Shown one piece after another: positions 52,211-59,211 of a DNA stretch of 64,000 bases. Location: assembly GCF_030731045.1 (NCBI RefSeq), contig NZ_JAVALS010000002.1, positions 310,001 through 374,000 on the forward strand. Reading direction: 5' to 3'. The position numbers were made by a program, and so were the translations under genes. This stretch comes from Arthrobacter horti (GTDB lineage: Bacteria > Actinomycetota > Actinomycetes > Actinomycetales > Micrococcaceae). Numbering within the stretch: the first letter of the stretch is position 1; every line of letters starts with the position of its first letter. Below the pieces are notes generated by a model. The model saw only the letters and a program-made list of their open reading frames with translations. It did no database searches and was not told the DNA's origin.

Positions 52211-53773
52211 TCAGGCGTCCCAGGGCCAACCGGCCGACAGCCCCCGCTCCAGGAGCGGGATCAGATCGAAGCCGGCGTCCGAGAGGCCGCCGAAGGTGTA
52301 CCGGTTGGGCCCTTCCGGAGCGTGGCCGTGGCGGTATCCCGCCAGGTTCCACGTGAAGGCCGGCACATTCTCCGGGACGGTCCCGGAGAACACGTCCGTC
52401 GTGCCCTGCCAACCGGCCTGCTCATCGGTGATCACGATGACACGGTTGTGCCCGCGATAGTGCCGCTCCACGGCCTTCCGCGTCTCCGTGCCGCCCAGGG
52501 ACTCGCTCTGGTCGGCGAGGCGCAGCAGTGACGTGCCGCGACGGAACGGGATCTTCCGCGAGTCCGTGCCGAAGGCCACCAGGTCGGCGCGTTCGGCCTT
52601 CAGTGCCAGTGCGGCGCCGAACATGTTCGCGGCGTCCACGCGGAGCAGCTCGCCCCGCGCCGACAGGCGCGACCACATCGACCCCGAACGGTCCACCAGT
52701 ACCAGGGTCCGTCCCGGAAGTTCCGGGATATTCCCCAGGGTCAGGTTCGCGGCGTTCTCCAGTGCGCCCGCGTACTCCAGGGGAGCGTTGCGGAACGCGG
52801 AAAGGAAACGGATCGGGTACATCCGCGAGCGTGCCACCTCGGCCGGGTCGGAGAGCCGGCTCTTGATGGCCTTCACCGTCTTCCGCGAGACACCCGCCTC
52901 GTGGATACGGCGCAGGTTCATCAGAAGCGCCTGATACCCCATGCCGGGGATCAGGGACTCCCAGACGGCGGAGTCCAGACGCCCGAGCGCACCGGCCAGC
53001 GCCTCGTGACCCAGACCGGCCGCGGCCAGACGGACCGGGGCATCCGGACCCAGGGCGAAGCTCCGCTGAGCACCGGCGTCCAGTCCGAGGAACTCCTGCC
53101 GCGCCGCAACGACCGGCAGCAGGCCCAGGGACTCGACCGGACGCCCATAGGAGTGAGCCAGGATCGCGCCGAAGAGCGCGGCCCGGTGCTCATCGGCCGG
53201 ATGCGGATGGACGATGTTCACCACATCGGCCAGGCTCATCCCGCCGCGCTCGCCCTTGCCGCGCCACTTCAGCCAGGAACGCTCGGAGAGAGTCCGCTCC
53301 AGGGCGTCCGAAAGGCCTCGCTTGACGGGAGCGGGGGTGGTCCGGCCGAAGGTGCCGCGCCAGTAGGCGAGGAACTCGGCAGGCTCATCGGCGCGCAGAA
53401 TCGCCGCGGAGACAAGGGCGCGGTTCAGCCCGACGACGCCGGCGTCCAGCCGCGCGTGTACGGCCTCGGCCGCGATGGCCAGGGGGATGGAGCGCAGCTT
53501 CGCCGTGACGCGCAGCCAGGCGACGAAGCCCAGCACCCAGGGACCGTCCTGGACCGCCACGGCGGCGATCAAGGGGCGGATGCGGGCCATGAGATCGGTG
53601 GACGACTCGTAGAAGGTGTCCTCGTTGAGGGAGGAGACCGCTGCCAGGAAGAGTTCGCTCTTCGGGTGGCGTCCGTAACCGGGGGCGCCTTCGTAGGTGG
53701 CGCCGGAGAGTCCAGTGGAGGTGACCGGGCCGAGCCCCGTGGTGCGGAGCGTAGTGGTGTTGTGACGTGCCAT
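52211..53773 (-). CDS. rsr: Ro60/Rsr orthologue (TROVE and vWA protein)
   Basis: About 520 residues. The TROVE HEAT-repeat ring spans about 15-340 (GAPGYGRHPKSELFLAAVSS, PWVLGFVAWLRVTAKLRSIP, GMGYQALLMNLRRIHEAGVS), followed by a von Willebrand A domain with MIDAS sequence LVLVDRSGSMWSRLS, the Thr in SLGGTETRKAV and Asp in VIVITDEQAGW. Ro60 rings bind misfolded RNA ends and are gated by Y RNAs. ATG 53773 follows GAAAGGAGG at eight bases. Upstream on the same strand within 75 bases begins a tRNA-like RNA array, the expected place of a bacterial Y RNA. No RtcB or RtcA gene is present in this window. No PNPase is adjacent. Confidence 0.95.
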   Translation of the reverse strand: MARHNTTTLRTTGLGPVTSTGLSGATYEGAPGYGRHPKSELFLAAVSSLNEDTFYESSTDLMARIRPLIAAVAVQDGPWVLGFVAWLRVTAKLRSIPLAIAAEAVHARLDAGVVGLNRALVSAAILRADEPAEFLAYWRGTFGRTTPAPVKRGLSDALERTLSERSWLKWRGKGERGGMSLADVVNIVHPHPADEHRAALFGAILAHSYGRPVESLGLLPVVAARQEFLGLDAGAQRSFALGPDAPVRLAAAGLGHEALAGALGRLDSAVWESLIPGMGYQALLMNLRRIHEAGVSRKTVKAIKSRLSDPAEVARSRMYPIRFLSAFRNAPLEYAGALENAANLTLGNIPELPGRTLVLVDRSGSMWSRLSARGELLRVDAANMFGAALALKAERADLVAFGTDSRKIPFRRGTSLLRLADQSESLGGTETRKAVERHYRGHNRVIVITDEQAGWQGTTDVFSGTVPENVPAFTWNLAGYRHGHAPEGPNRYTFGGLSDAGFDLIPLLERGLSAGWPWDA

Positions 53774-53846
53774 CAGTGGCCTCCTTTCAGAGGTGATCGG
53801 GGTGTCTTTTGTGGGGAGGGAAGGCCGCCGGGAGAAGGGAAGCGGT

Positions 53847-53937
53847 CAGGCACAACGTGCTCTGCCGATTGAGCTACGGGCCGGTGGCCCGGTGGGACTC
53901 GAACCCACAACCTCGCCAGTGAGAGTGGAGTAGCCTG
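53847..53937 (-). ncRNA. tRNA-like module 5 (permuted, Y RNA-like)
   Basis: Read on the minus strand: closing stem CAGGC (53937-53933), a stem strand TGGCG (53918-53914), AGGTT, a T-arm GTGGG-TTCGAGT-CCCAC (53908-53892), acceptor strand CGGGCC, loop ACC, acceptor strand GGCCCG (53882-53877), TA, a canonical D-arm GCTC-AATCGGCA-GAGC (53874-53859), then CGTTG (pairing with TGGCG via wobbles) and GCCTG. Thus the 3' half of a tRNA precedes its 5' half, the acceptor stem is sealed by a three-base loop, and the chain enters through the anticodon stem. This is the shape expected of a tRNA mimic at the tip of a bacterial Y RNA. Last module before the Ro60 gene. Confidence 0.68.
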
Positions 53938-53960
53938 CCCTGTCGCATCCCGGCGACCCG

Positions 53961-54024
53961 TGGGAAACAGGGGGTCGAACCCTGCCGTCCGGAGAGGACG
54001 GATGCCCCGGTGGCATCGTTTCCC
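53961..54024 (-). ncRNA. tRNA-like module 4 (open acceptor)
   Basis: Minus strand: acceptor GGGAAAC (54024-54018), hairpin GATGCC/GGCATC (54017-54001), hairpin CCGTCC/GGACGG with a five-base loop (54001-53985), T-arm CAGGG-TTCGACC-CCCTG (53984-53968), acceptor TTTCCC, then ACGG. Four arms in the order of a cloverleaf, but the D-like arm lacks the GG loop, the anticodon-like loop is too short and the end is ACGG instead of CCA. Not a usable tRNA; a tRNA mimic or an RNA processed at tRNA-like ends. Confidence 0.6.
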
Positions 54025-54051
54025 GGGTTGAGAGAACCGGCCAGAGCCGGC

Positions 54052-54147
54052 GATGACTGGAGTTCATCCGTGAACTTCCGGGCGCGGGGCGCGCGGGCGG
54101 GAGTCGAACCCGCCTGCCAGTTCCGAAGTAGCCGGACCATTCGCATC
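54052..54147 (-). ncRNA. tRNA-like module 3 (permuted)
   Basis: Minus strand: GATGCGA (54147-54141), ACTGG (54121-54117), T-arm GGCGGG-TTCGACT-CCCGCC (54114-54096), a sealed stem GCGCG-CCC-CGCGC (54094-54082), a D-like hairpin GTTCA-CGGA-TGAAC (54075-54062) and CCAGT (54060-54056) closing on ACTGG, with CATC pairing to GATG outside it. Same order as module 5: T-arm, sealed acceptor-like stem, D-like arm, with both ends in a closing helix. GATGCGA and a CTACTTC...CTGGC segment recur in modules 2 and 5. Confidence 0.55.
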
Positions 54148-54196
54148 TCAACGAAGGGACCTTGAGGCCCCGGGCGGCCGCGAGGAGAAGGAGAGT

Positions 54197-54298
54197 GGAC
54201 TGGTGAGGTTTCCGGGGCCTCGCCGCGGGGCGGTGAGGATCCGGGCGGGGCTCGAACCCGCGCGCCTCCCTGCCAGAAGTATCCAGTCCGATCGCATC
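54197..54298 (-). ncRNA. tRNA-like module 2 (permuted)
   Basis: Minus strand: GATGCGA (54298-54292), GGACTGG (54289-54283) pairing perfectly with CCAGTCC (54203-54197), ATACTTCTGGCAGG, T-arm GCGGG-TTCGAGC-CCCGC (54261-54245) and a long hairpin CCTCACCGC/GCGGCGAGG (54238-54218) in the place of the sealed acceptor. The D-like arm is not clear. An alternative partial acceptor pairing AGGAT/ATCCT also exists (54300-54236), so the fold needs testing. Confidence 0.5.
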
Positions 54299-54308
54299 CT
54301 GCGGCCCG

Positions 54309-54370
54309 TGGAGACCGGGGGAATCGAACCCCCGGGGCGGTGACGCCCCGTCACCGCTGACGTGGTCTCC
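54309..54370 (-). ncRNA. tRNA-like module 1 (open acceptor, minimal)
   Basis: Minus strand: acceptor GGAGACC (54370-54364), ACGTCA, a nine-pair hairpin GCGGTGACG/CGTCACCGC with GGG loop, T-arm GGGGG-TTCGATT-CCCCC (54333-54317) and acceptor GGTCTCC (54316-54310), all seven pairs perfect, then ACGG. There is no D-arm and no seven-base anticodon loop, so this is not a normal tRNA. It shares the ACGGG-CGC 3' flank with module 4. A CCTGCC/GGCAGG hairpin (54375-54401) precedes it and may be the transcript's 5' end region. Confidence 0.6.
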
Positions 54371-54594
54371 CAGGCCTGCCCGGACGGTGTTTCCAGGCAG
54401 GGTGAATCAATTCAGCCGGAATTCCGGTGAATCATTGAATGGGAAATGAAGATATCAAAAATCGGCCGCATCGGGTGCGGAAAAAGGCATGGGGGAGTGC
54501 GGAATCAACAAAATGAATTCCAGGTGCTGATCTTGTGATCAGGGCTCGGAGTGGAACTTGATTCTCGTCCGCCTGGGCGGGCGGTCCGGGTACG

Positions 54595-54630
54595 AAAAAA
54601 GCCGCCCCGGCGATCACGCTGGAACGGCTT
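54595..54630 (-). terminator. Rho-independent terminator of small gene
   Basis: Minus strand: ten-pair stem AAGCCGTTCC / GGGGCGGCTT, an inner GCG-TGAT-CGC hairpin, then six T residues. It ends the 36-residue gene, so the Ro/tRNA-like unit must have its own promoter in 54402-54594, where I see only weak AT-rich candidates. Confidence 0.88.
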
Positions 54631-54645
54631 GCGGGCAGACTCTGT

Positions 54646-54756
54646 CTACCGCAGTCGATTCCGGCGTTGCCTGCGCTTACCGCGCTGGGACTCTTGTTCG
54701 AAGTCACCCTGCAGGGCATCGAGTTCGATGGTGATGGCGCTGTTCATGATGTTCAC
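54646..54756 (-). CDS. Small basic protein, 36 residues
   Basis: Minus-strand frame starting GTG at 54756, preceded by AGGAGG at seven bases, and ending TAG. The product is VNIMNSAITIELDALQGD for its first half, continuing into a strongly basic tail KRRQRRNRLR. A clean ribosome site, a proper stop and a strong terminator 16 bases on argue for a real gene despite its size. The basic end suggests nucleic-acid binding. Located upstream of the Ro60 RNA array on the same strand. No family recognised. Confidence 0.62.
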   Translation of the reverse strand: MNIMNSAITIELDALQGDFEQESQRGKRRQRRNRLR

Positions 54757-54979
54757 GGCGCTTCCTCCTGTCGAATGCCGCTGGTGTGGTGGACGAATTG
54801 AGAGTATCAGAATTCTCCGAGAGAGATCAATATGTCTTGGGAAATCATTCTGAATTCATGGTCGTCGGCACCGTGCGCCGTGAAGATGAGGTGTCCGCTT
54901 CGGAGGATATGATGCCGGTGCATCACTTACAGGCCGGTTCGCCGGCCAGATCACTTGGGGAAATCCTGCGTTTCATGAA
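54757..54979. other. Intergenic, AT-richer, no gene seen
   Basis: About 220 bases with lower GC than the surroundings. It should contain the promoter for the 36-residue gene. Short frames on either strand have no ribosome site and no recognisable product. Together with 54400-54594 it makes this the least GC-rich part of the window, compatible with acquired DNA. Confidence 0.5.
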
Positions 54980-55261
54980 ATGGCGGCGTGCCGTCGGCGC
55001 CGCCCTGACGTCACGTGGAACTGCCCGTCCTGGGCGTCCATCAAGGGGAACGCCCCGAGCCGCATCTACCACCTGCCGGGCCAGCGCTACTACTCGCGCA
55101 CGACGCCGGAGATCTGCTTCGCCACGGAGGCCGCCGCCCAGCGCGGGCGTGCAAGCGGGGGCTTGCCCGGCCGATCGGGAATGCTCGCCGATCGTGGGGA
55201 GGCGGCTGTCGAATGTCTCATGTACGGCCGTGGCGCGCCCTGTCTTGAAATCGAGTCATGA
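54980..55261 (+). pseudogene. Sunset-domain protein remnant
   Basis: A 93-codon frame. Residues about 13-55 read CPSWASIKGNAPSRIYHLPG then QRYYSRTTPEICFATEAAAQ, the pattern of the sunset domain found at the C-terminus of some nucleases and cell-wall proteins (IKGN-x-S-x-IYH-x-PG ... TxPE-x-CFxTExxA). The usual ending AGYRxSK is damaged and an unrelated tail follows. No upstream nuclease domain is present. Probably a fragment left by rearrangement; a short functional protein cannot be excluded. Confidence 0.5.
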
Positions 55262-55278
55262 CGCCGCCTTGTGCAACC

Positions 55279-55335
55279 TTGTATGAAAATCGATACGGCG
55301 CGCTAAAATGGCTTCTCTGGTATCGAAATCAATAC
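55279..55335 (+). promoter_or_regulatory. HipB operators around the hipBA promoter
   Basis: Two copies of GTAT-N8-ATAC, GTATGAAAATCGATAC (55281-55296) and GTATCGAAATCAATAC (55320-55335), flank a TAAAAT -10 box (55304-55309). Spacing between centres is 39 bases. HipB of E. coli binds TATCC-N8-GGATA, similar in geometry. This arrangement fits cooperative self-repression of hipBA. Confidence 0.72.
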
Positions 55336-55348
55336 ACGTGGAGGTGTC

Positions 55349-55621
55349 ATGGAAGCAATCGAGCGCCTCGGAGCCCAGATCAGGAGCCGGCGCCAGGAAC
55401 TGGAGCTGACTCAGACTCACGTCGCTGACCGCCTGGGGATCTCCCGTTCTCAGCTCAGCCGGTTGGAATCGGGGCGGTCGGTCACGCTGCACACTCTCTT
55501 CGACGTGGCATTCGATCTCGGCCTGGACATCATTGCGGTGCCGCGAGGTTCCCGAGCGTCCAATGACGTGCGTGCTGCGTTTCCTGACCTGATGCCGTCG
55601 CCCGGAGAAGAGCACGCATGA
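55349..55621 (+). CDS. hipB: HipB-like antitoxin (XRE HTH)
   Basis: About 90 residues. Xre-type HTH QIRSRRQELELTQTHVADRL followed by GISRSQLSRLESGRSVTLH, then a short tail. It overlaps hipA by four bases (ATGA). The HTH would bind the two GTAT-N8-ATAC sites and hold HipA in complex. ATG 55349 follows GGAGGTG. Base composition is somewhat less GC-rich than the neighbours. Confidence 0.9.
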   Translation: MEAIERLGAQIRSRRQELELTQTHVADRLGISRSQLSRLESGRSVTLHTLFDVAFDLGLDIIAVPRGSRASNDVRAAFPDLMPSPGEEHA

Positions 55622-56895
55622 CCGACCGCTTGAAGGTTCTGCTCAATGGTGAGCATGTGGCCGACCTGGTCAGCGCGGGTCCGGGGTGGGGCGCCAGTCT
55701 CACGTATACGTCTGCGGCCGTCGAGAAATACGGACCGGGGGCAAGCCTGTTGTCCACGGCCCTTCCCGTTCGCCGGGAGTCTTTCCCGTGGTTCGAATGC
55801 TGCTATTTTCTCGAGGGATGCCTCCCAGAGGACGGAGTCCGGAAAGCTCTCGCGGACCTGGCGCGTGTTCCTGAGGATGACACCTTCGCCCTCCTGGCGG
55901 TCTACGGGCTTGACTGTGCGGGGGCGGTTTCTTTCGTCGCTGAAGGCGTCGACGAGGAAAGGGCGCGCGGCGTCCGCTGGCTGAACGACGAGGAGCTTCA
56001 AGACGCTCTCGATGGCCTCCCCGTAGCGCCGTTCGGGGTCGACCTGGACAGGGGGGTCCGGGTCAGCCTTGGTGGGCTCCAGGGCAAACTGGTCGCCGTG
56101 CGTGGCGGTCAGGGATTCGGCACGCCGATCGGGATGACCCCTTCAACGCACATCCTGAAGCCGGCCCCGTACTTGCCCTCGGGCCGGGGGGAACGCTGGC
56201 CGGGGATCTCCTGGCTGGAGCACTTCGCCATGACCGTGGTGCGGCGAGCGAGCGTCAAGGGAGACTTGGTGCTCTCGGCTCCGAATACCGAGGTGATCAG
56301 CGTAGGCCGGCGAGACGTACTGGTCGTTGAACGTTTCGACAGACGAGTCGCAGACAGTGGGGCGGTCCGGATCCACCAGGAGGACTTCTGTCAGGCGCTC
56401 CGCATCAGGGAGAAGTACCAGCAGTCGGCGCATGACGGCCCATTTCTGGCCGACGTCGCGCGGGTGCTCAGGAGCAAAGCGGACCGCAGGGAACTCGAAG
56501 CTCTCCTTGAGCGCGTCGTATTCTCTGTCATTCTCGGAGATGGCGATATGCATGCCAGAAACCTCTCCCTGGTGCTGGAAGGAGGCAGCATCAAGCTCTC
56601 GCCCGCCTATGACATCGTCCCGACGGTCCAGGCCGGTGGCGACACTCGCCTGGCGCTGAGGGTGGGCGGTGAGGAGGAACTCGAAGATGTGACACGGGCC
56701 CATGTCCTGGACGAGGCCAAGTCCTGGGGGATTCGCGCCCGGCCGGCGGCGGCCACCCTGGACCGGGTCCTCGACGCGGCCGAGGCGGTGATCGGGGAGG
56801 CCGCCGAGGAAATGGACCACCCCAAGGTTGGGCTGGCTGTCCGATGGACCCAGGCCAAGATCGCGGCCCTGCGGACGCAGGGATATGGGGCGTGA
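55618..56895 (+). CDS. hipA: HipA-like serine/threonine kinase toxin
   Basis: About 425 residues. HipA features: N-terminal LKVLLNGEHVADL subdomain, couple_hipA-like region, GGLQGKLVAVR, the P-loop region around STHILKPAPYLP, and the catalytic loop ILGDGDMHARNLSLVLE with the Asp, followed by LSPAYDIVPT with the metal-binding Asp. E. coli HipA phosphorylates glutamyl-tRNA synthetase. Here the target is unknown. Catalytic residues look intact, so it may be an active toxin-antitoxin system. Ends at a long terminator just before a tRNA-Ser. Confidence 0.92.
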   Translation: MTDRLKVLLNGEHVADLVSAGPGWGASLTYTSAAVEKYGPGASLLSTALPVRRESFPWFECCYFLEGCLPEDGVRKALADLARVPEDDTFALLAVYGLDCAGAVSFVAEGVDEERARGVRWLNDEELQDALDGLPVAPFGVDLDRGVRVSLGGLQGKLVAVRGGQGFGTPIGMTPSTHILKPAPYLPSGRGERWPGISWLEHFAMTVVRRASVKGDLVLSAPNTEVISVGRRDVLVVERFDRRVADSGAVRIHQEDFCQALRIREKYQQSAHDGPFLADVARVLRSKADRRELEALLERVVFSVILGDGDMHARNLSLVLEGGSIKLSPAYDIVPTVQAGGDTRLALRVGGEEELEDVTRAHVLDEAKSWGIRARPAAATLDRVLDAAEAVIGEAAEEMDHPKVGLAVRWTQAKIAALRTQGYGA

Positions 56896-56901
56896 GTATG
56901 C

Positions 56902-56939
56902 GAAAGGGCCCCTGCTTCCACGGAAGCAGGGGCCCTTTC
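56902..56939. terminator. Terminator after hipBA
   Basis: Perfect 18-base arms (56902-56919 and 56922-56939), GAAAGGGCC at one end and GGCCCTTTC at the other, with a two-base gap. Works for hipA and also for the convergent tRNA-Ser transcript, whose 3' end is four bases away. Confidence 0.9.
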
Positions 56940-56942
56940 ACT

Positions 56943-57032
56943 TGGCGGTGACGGTGGGATTTGAACCCACGTTGGCTGTTACACCAAACAACATTTCGAG
57001 TGTTGCACCTTCGGCCGCTCGGACACGTCACC
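56943..57032 (-). tRNA. tRNA-Ser(CGA)
   Basis: Minus strand, 90 bases with encoded CCA. Acceptor GGTGACG/CGTCACC plus discriminator G, anticodon stem CAACA/TGTTG around loop CTCGAAA (anticodon CGA), a long class II variable arm and T-arm GTGGG-TTCAAAT-CCCAC. All canonical, in contrast to the tRNA-like modules at 53847-54370. Its presence next to hipBA and the remnant at 54980 would fit a tRNA-associated insertion site, but no repeat of the tRNA end was found. Confidence 0.97.
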
Positions 57033-57170
57033 AACGGTTGACCACTTTACCGTAGCCGGACAGTCCCGCCCAAACGCGAGGCCTGCCGCCCGCTCGCACA
57101 GCCCTCCGCCGTCGTGCACATGTGGCCGGACGGGCCTGGACATCAGGGCCGGGAGCGGAAGAATGAAGGC

Positions 57171-58403
57171 ATGACCAGCGACGTTCCCTCGCCCGACGAT
57201 CTCACTCCGGAGCTCCTGGCCGCCTGGTCCTGGCATTGTCAGGGGCTGGACGGGTCGGCAGAGGGGCTTGCCGCGGAGGACGTCTACTCCCGGTACGGCT
57301 GGGCCCGGTCGGTCGGCGGTGGGAATCCGTACCTCACGCTCTTCAGCCGCGCCGGTCTGGGCCGGGAAGCCGCAGACCGGGCACTGGCTGAACTTCGCAT
57401 CCACGAACTCCCCTCCGCCCGCGGGTGCGCGTACGTGCTGGGCCGCGACCACTTCGCTTTTGTCCTTCAGGCAGGCCGTGAGAGCGGCCAGGCCGAGGTC
57501 CGCGTCCTGGAGAAGCTCGGCGTCGATCCGGCCGAGGTGGACGCCCTCGCCGAGGACGTCGTGACGGTCCTGGACGGCTGCGACGGCCCCCTGGACCCGG
57601 CCGGTCTGCGCGACGTCCTGGGGGACAAGGTGCGCAGCATGGGGGAGGAGGGCCGGAAGAAGGGCGTCTCCACCACCCTCCCCACCGCCCTGGGACTGCT
57701 GCAGCGCGACGGCCGCATCCGCCGTGTGCCCCCGAGCGGCCGCCTGGATCAGCAGCGCTTCGGCTACACCACCTGGGATCTGCCGCCCAGCGGACTGGAC
57801 GATGAGCAGGCCCGTGCCGAACTCCTGCGGCTGTACCTGTCCTGGACGGGAGGCGCGGGCATCAAGGAGATCCAGTGGTTCACCGGCTTTACGGTCGCCC
57901 AGAGCAAAAAGGCGATCGCCGCCGTCGGCGCTGTTGAATGTACGACGGCGGAGGGCGCCCAGCGCTGGATGCTGCCGTCCGACGTCGAGCGGCTGGGCTC
58001 TTTCCGCCCGGGCGGCACGCCTCAACTCAGGCTGCTGGCCAGCAGCGACGCACTCGTGCTGCTCCGCCGGAACGCCGCCGAACTGATCGCGGACCCGGTG
58101 GTCGCGGATGACGTGCTGAACGGTGGATCGGCCCTCTCCGCGGACCTCGAGGATCACATCGTGGTGGACCGGGGCCAGATCATCGGGCTGTGGCACTACG
58201 ACCCGGACGCTGGGAAGATCGCCGCCTGGCTGTTCCCGGACCTGGAGGAACCCCAGGAACGGGCCGCCCGGGAGGAGATCGTCCGCGTAGGGGAGTGGAT
58301 CGCCCAGGACCTCGGTGACTTCCGCAGCAACAGCCTGGACTCACCCAAGGGCCGCCGCAAGCGGATCGATCACCTGAACGGGCTGGCGGGTCTCGGTGCC
58401 TGA
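57171..58403 (+). CDS. Winged-helix DNA-binding (AlkZ/YcaQ-like, HTH_42) protein
   Basis: About 410 residues. The layout of repeated winged helices, with GLAAEDVYSRYGWARSVGGG, STTLPTALGLLQRDGRIRR, WTGGAGIKEIQWFTGFTVAQ and a C-terminal DHIVVDRGQIIGLWHYDP segment, fits the HTH_42/AlkZ group of DNA glycosylases that unhook cross-links or recognise lesions. A catalytic QxQ motif is not obvious, so it may be a divergent or regulatory member. ATG 57171 chosen over a longer frame from 57114. Possibly in one unit with the VIT1 gene 24 bases on. Confidence 0.72.
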   Translation: MTSDVPSPDDLTPELLAAWSWHCQGLDGSAEGLAAEDVYSRYGWARSVGGGNPYLTLFSRAGLGREAADRALAELRIHELPSARGCAYVLGRDHFAFVLQAGRESGQAEVRVLEKLGVDPAEVDALAEDVVTVLDGCDGPLDPAGLRDVLGDKVRSMGEEGRKKGVSTTLPTALGLLQRDGRIRRVPPSGRLDQQRFGYTTWDLPPSGLDDEQARAELLRLYLSWTGGAGIKEIQWFTGFTVAQSKKAIAAVGAVECTTAEGAQRWMLPSDVERLGSFRPGGTPQLRLLASSDALVLLRRNAAELIADPVVADDVLNGGSALSADLEDHIVVDRGQIIGLWHYDPDAGKIAAWLFPDLEEPQERAAREEIVRVGEWIAQDLGDFRSNSLDSPKGRRKRIDHLNGLAGLGA

Positions 58404-58427
58404 CGGGAACTCTGCTTCACTGATCCC

Positions 58428-59153
58428 ATGAGCGATTCCACCAACGCACATGACGGAACCGAACCCCACGCACTCGGCCTCTCGCAGCGGCTCAACTGGC
58501 TCCGGGCCGGGGTGCTCGGCGCGAATGACGGCATCATCTCCGTGGCCGCGGTGGTGGTCGGCGTCGCGGGCACGGGCGCGGGCGTGGCCCCCGTCCTCGC
58601 CGCCGGCACGGCCGCGCTGGTGGGCGGCGCCTTCTCGATGGCCGTCGGAGAGTACGTCTCGGTCAGCAGCCAGCGGGACAGTGAACACGCTCTGATCGCC
58701 AAGGAGCGCGAGGAACTGGCCACCATGCCAGAGGAGGAGCTCGACGAGCTCACCTCCCTCTACGAGGCCCGCGGCATCTCGCCCGCCACGGCCCGCCAGG
58801 TGGCCGTCGAACTCACCGCGCACGACGCTCTTCGCGCCCACCTCGAGGCGGAGATCGGCATCGACCCGGACGACGTCGTGAGCCCCTGGCATGCTGCCGT
58901 CGCCTCCGCGGTGGCCTTCCTCTGTGGTGGAATCCTGCCGTTCGCGGTCATCCTTCTGGTGCCCGGGCAGACGAAGATCCTGGCCACGTTCCTGGCCGTG
59001 ATCGCGGCCCTGGCCCTCACTGGGACCGAGAGCGCCCGGATCGGCGGCAGCTCCAAGCGGCGGGGCACCCTGCGGAACGTCCTGGGTGGGGCGATCGCGC
59101 TCGCCGCCACCTTCGCCATCGGTGCCCTGCTGGGCACCACCGGCGCGGTGTAG
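58428..59153 (+). CDS. VIT1/CCC1-family iron/manganese transporter
   Basis: About 241 residues. Five spans in the VIT order: LNWLRAGVLGANDGIISVAAV, VGGAFSMAVGEYVSVSSQRDSE, a cytosolic Glu-rich segment (EELATMPEEELDELTSLYEA) that binds metal in this family, and three C-terminal helices. These proteins export or store Fe(II)/Mn(II). No ribosome site is evident and it begins 24 bases after the previous stop. Ends at a strong bidirectional terminator. Confidence 0.92.
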   Translation: MSDSTNAHDGTEPHALGLSQRLNWLRAGVLGANDGIISVAAVVVGVAGTGAGVAPVLAAGTAALVGGAFSMAVGEYVSVSSQRDSEHALIAKEREELATMPEEELDELTSLYEARGISPATARQVAVELTAHDALRAHLEAEIGIDPDDVVSPWHAAVASAVAFLCGGILPFAVILLVPGQTKILATFLAVIAALALTGTESARIGGSSKRRGTLRNVLGGAIALAATFAIGALLGTTGAV

Positions 59154-59159
59154 TGGAAG

Positions 59160-59199
59160 ACGGAAGGACCCCGGCACCAAGGTGCCGGGGTCCTTCCGT
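59160..59199. terminator. Bidirectional terminator between VIT1 and MFS genes
   Basis: Perfect 19-base arms (59160-59178 and 59181-59199) with an AA loop, six bases after the VIT1 stop and 12 bases past the MFS stop. Confidence 0.88.
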
Positions 59200-59211
59200 G
59201 ACAGGGCTTGA

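Noticed and set aside
53847-54370. Cluster of five ordinary tRNA genes
   Set aside because: Only the T-arms, and in module 5 the D-arm, are canonical. None has a seven-base anticodon loop in the right place or a CCA-compatible end, unlike the true tRNA-Ser at 56943.
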